Below are positions 63,298 through 64,000 of a stretch of 64,000 nt of DNA, piece by piece (position 1 is the first letter of the stretch; each line of letters opens with the position of its first letter). Origin of the DNA: an uncultured Bacteroidales bacterium (GTDB lineage: Bacteria > Bacteroidota > Bacteroidia > Bacteroidales > WCHB1-69); NCBI GenBank assembly GCA_937949745.1, contig CALECM010000113.1:1-64000 (forward strand), in the 5' to 3' direction. The translations under genes were made by a program, and so were the position numbers. The notes beneath the pieces were generated by a model. It did no database searches. It was not told the DNA's origin and was given only the letters and a program-made list of their open reading frames with translations.

Positions 63298-64000
63298 TTA
63301 TTGTTCCGCATCAAAATGTTGGTTGGCGATTGTAATGTATTCTGTTCCGCTTGTTTTGTCATGACCTGGCTTTGAACTGTCCAATGTCTGTATAGGATTT
63401 AATCGAAAACCGTAATAACGGCAATAACAGATCAATTTTTTCCAAAATCTTTGTGGGGAACAGTATTTCTTTTCCCTTGGATTTTTTTCGTAAAAATTAT
63501 CTTGCAATTCCCCACGAATCAGGCGGGTGTTAAGTCTTTCTAAATTATGCTCGTGATTTTCTTCGGTAACGCCCAAATAATCGCTTAACCAACCGAAAAA
63601 CACTTCTCCCATCTCCTGGCGTGCCTGCCGGCGTTCTAAACTATCGCATGGAGCTGCGATAAGTCCGGAATGATTAATACCCCAACCGTTTTTTGCAGCG
63701 AGAAAATACAGTTCCAAACATTCTGCCATAAAGTTATAGAACAGATTCCACTGTGATTCATCCCATTCGGTAAAGAAGCTTTTTCCGAAGTATTCGAAGG
63801 GCTTAAAGTCATCGTCAAAAAAGTCAGAAAAAGCCAGTTTAAATTGCCTGTCGGTATAGGAGGTTGTGGATCCGTTCAACATGTGGTTAGTGGTCAGGTA
63901 GATTTTAGGCACATCATTGCCTTTCAGAGTGTATTTGATAGCCCCCTTTCCCTCTATTGTCATCATGCCGACGATAATGGTATAAAGCAAATTGAAATCA
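63298..64000 (-). CDS. SF3 (D5-like) primase-helicase, C-terminal part (cut by window edge)
   Basis: The frame is open to the right window edge, so only the C-terminal 230 or so residues are visible. The segment PKIYLTTNHMLNGSTTSYTD contains the sensor Asn of superfamily 3 motif C, and DRQFKLAFSDFF would carry the arginine finger. A C-terminal winged-helix-like region follows. It should be the replicative helicase, perhaps fused to a primase beyond the edge. It supports the nearby repeat array as an origin. Confidence 0.75.
   Translation of the reverse strand, partial: DFNLLYTIIVGMMTIEGKGAIKYTLKGNDVPKIYLTTNHMLNGSTTSYTDRQFKLAFSDFFDDDFKPFEYFGKSFFTEWDESQWNLFYNFMAECLELYFLAAKNGWGINHSGLIAAPCDSLERRQARQEMGEVFFGWLSDYLGVTEENHEHNLERLNTRLIRGELQDNFYEKNPREKKYCSPQRFWKKLICYCRYYGFRLNPIQTLDSSKPGHDKTSGTEYITIANQHFDAEQ

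Larger units (their letters stand above)
49031..64000. mobile_element. Integrated tailless, probably membrane-containing provirus (right end outside window)
   Basis: From tRNA-Pro to the end of the window lies one element: a rightward integrase, then about 25 leftward genes. It carries a packaging-type ATPase, a candidate jelly-roll capsid protein, about ten single-span membrane proteins, peptidoglycan-binding and lysozyme proteins, a u-spanin-like lipoprotein, adhesins, an origin-like repeat region and an SF3 helicase. No terminase large subunit, portal, tape-measure, tail or relaxase gene is seen. This set fits viruses with an internal membrane such as PM2, PRD1 or FLiP. Identification is by architecture; family membership is not established. 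Confidence 0.75.

Noticed and set aside
49136..64000. Integrative conjugative element
   Set aside because: No relaxase, coupling protein or tra genes are visible; the gene set is virion-like.

Overview
The window reads as a chromosome segment of a Bacteroidota bacterium, most likely order Bacteroidales. The family content supports this: TonB-dependent receptors paired with DUF4249/DUF5689 lipoproteins, type IX secretion (T9SS) sorting domains, a DUF3276 PUR protein, DUF4301, DUF5683, an RprY-like regulator and a BspA-like leucine-rich-repeat remnant. Many genes are preceded by the Bacteroidetes -7 promoter box TAnnTTTG rather than a clear Shine-Dalgarno. I cannot name the genus.

Bases 1-48957 are mostly ordinary core chromosome. 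In order they hold: the 3' end of mpl; a DUF1573 protein; rsgA; a TonB receptor/DUF4249 pair; fabG; an unknown secreted protein; tRNA-Met; two T9SS-exported P-domain/FN3 proteins; a decayed BspA-like gene; a polyprenol-phosphate mannosyltransferase; a TonB receptor/DUF5689 pair; ribBA; a leftward block lepB-dapB-DUF5683-parB-parA-DUF3276 followed by yidC; an RRM protein; a YhcC-type radical SAM enzyme; a TPR protein, dut, a flippase and an RlmL-like methylase; an RprY-like regulator; the pyrimidine operon pyrF-pyrK-pyrD; tadA; DUF4301; three tandem thioredoxin-like paralogs; and a metal-handling trio (HYC_CC_PP-like protein, TonB receptor, HMA protein).

At 48958-49030 a tRNA-Pro(CGG) marks the edge of an integrated element that runs past the right end of the window. 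It starts with a tyrosine integrase. It shows no tail, portal, large terminase or conjugation genes. It has a packaging-type P-loop ATPase, a 215-residue candidate jelly-roll capsid protein with its own promoter and terminator, and a long series of very small single-membrane-span proteins. Two of these carry peptidoglycan-binding domains, one an annexin-like motif and one a zinc-protease motif. Further left are a GH73 lysozyme, a LamG-like adhesion protein, a u-spanin-like lipoprotein and tiny basic proteins. To the right are a 1-kb non-coding region with repeated TTTTAGTGC boxes (candidate origin/operator), a PP-loop (PAPS-reductase-like) protein and the C-terminal part of an SF3 (D5-like) primase-helicase. 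The whole fits a tailless, internal-membrane provirus, in the broad style of PM2/PRD1/FLiP, in a Bacteroidales host. This is the most interesting system in the window. Its capsid assignment rests on gene order and a predicted fold, not on recognised homology.

The provirus seems to have three leftward transcription units. The first (61367 to 59099) holds regulators, a membrane protein and the packaging ATPase, and ends at a strong hairpin terminator. The second (58873 to 58103) holds a 39-residue membrane protein and the capsid candidate, and ends at an imperfect hairpin. The third (58021 to 50268) holds membrane/virion, entry, host-recognition and lysis genes.
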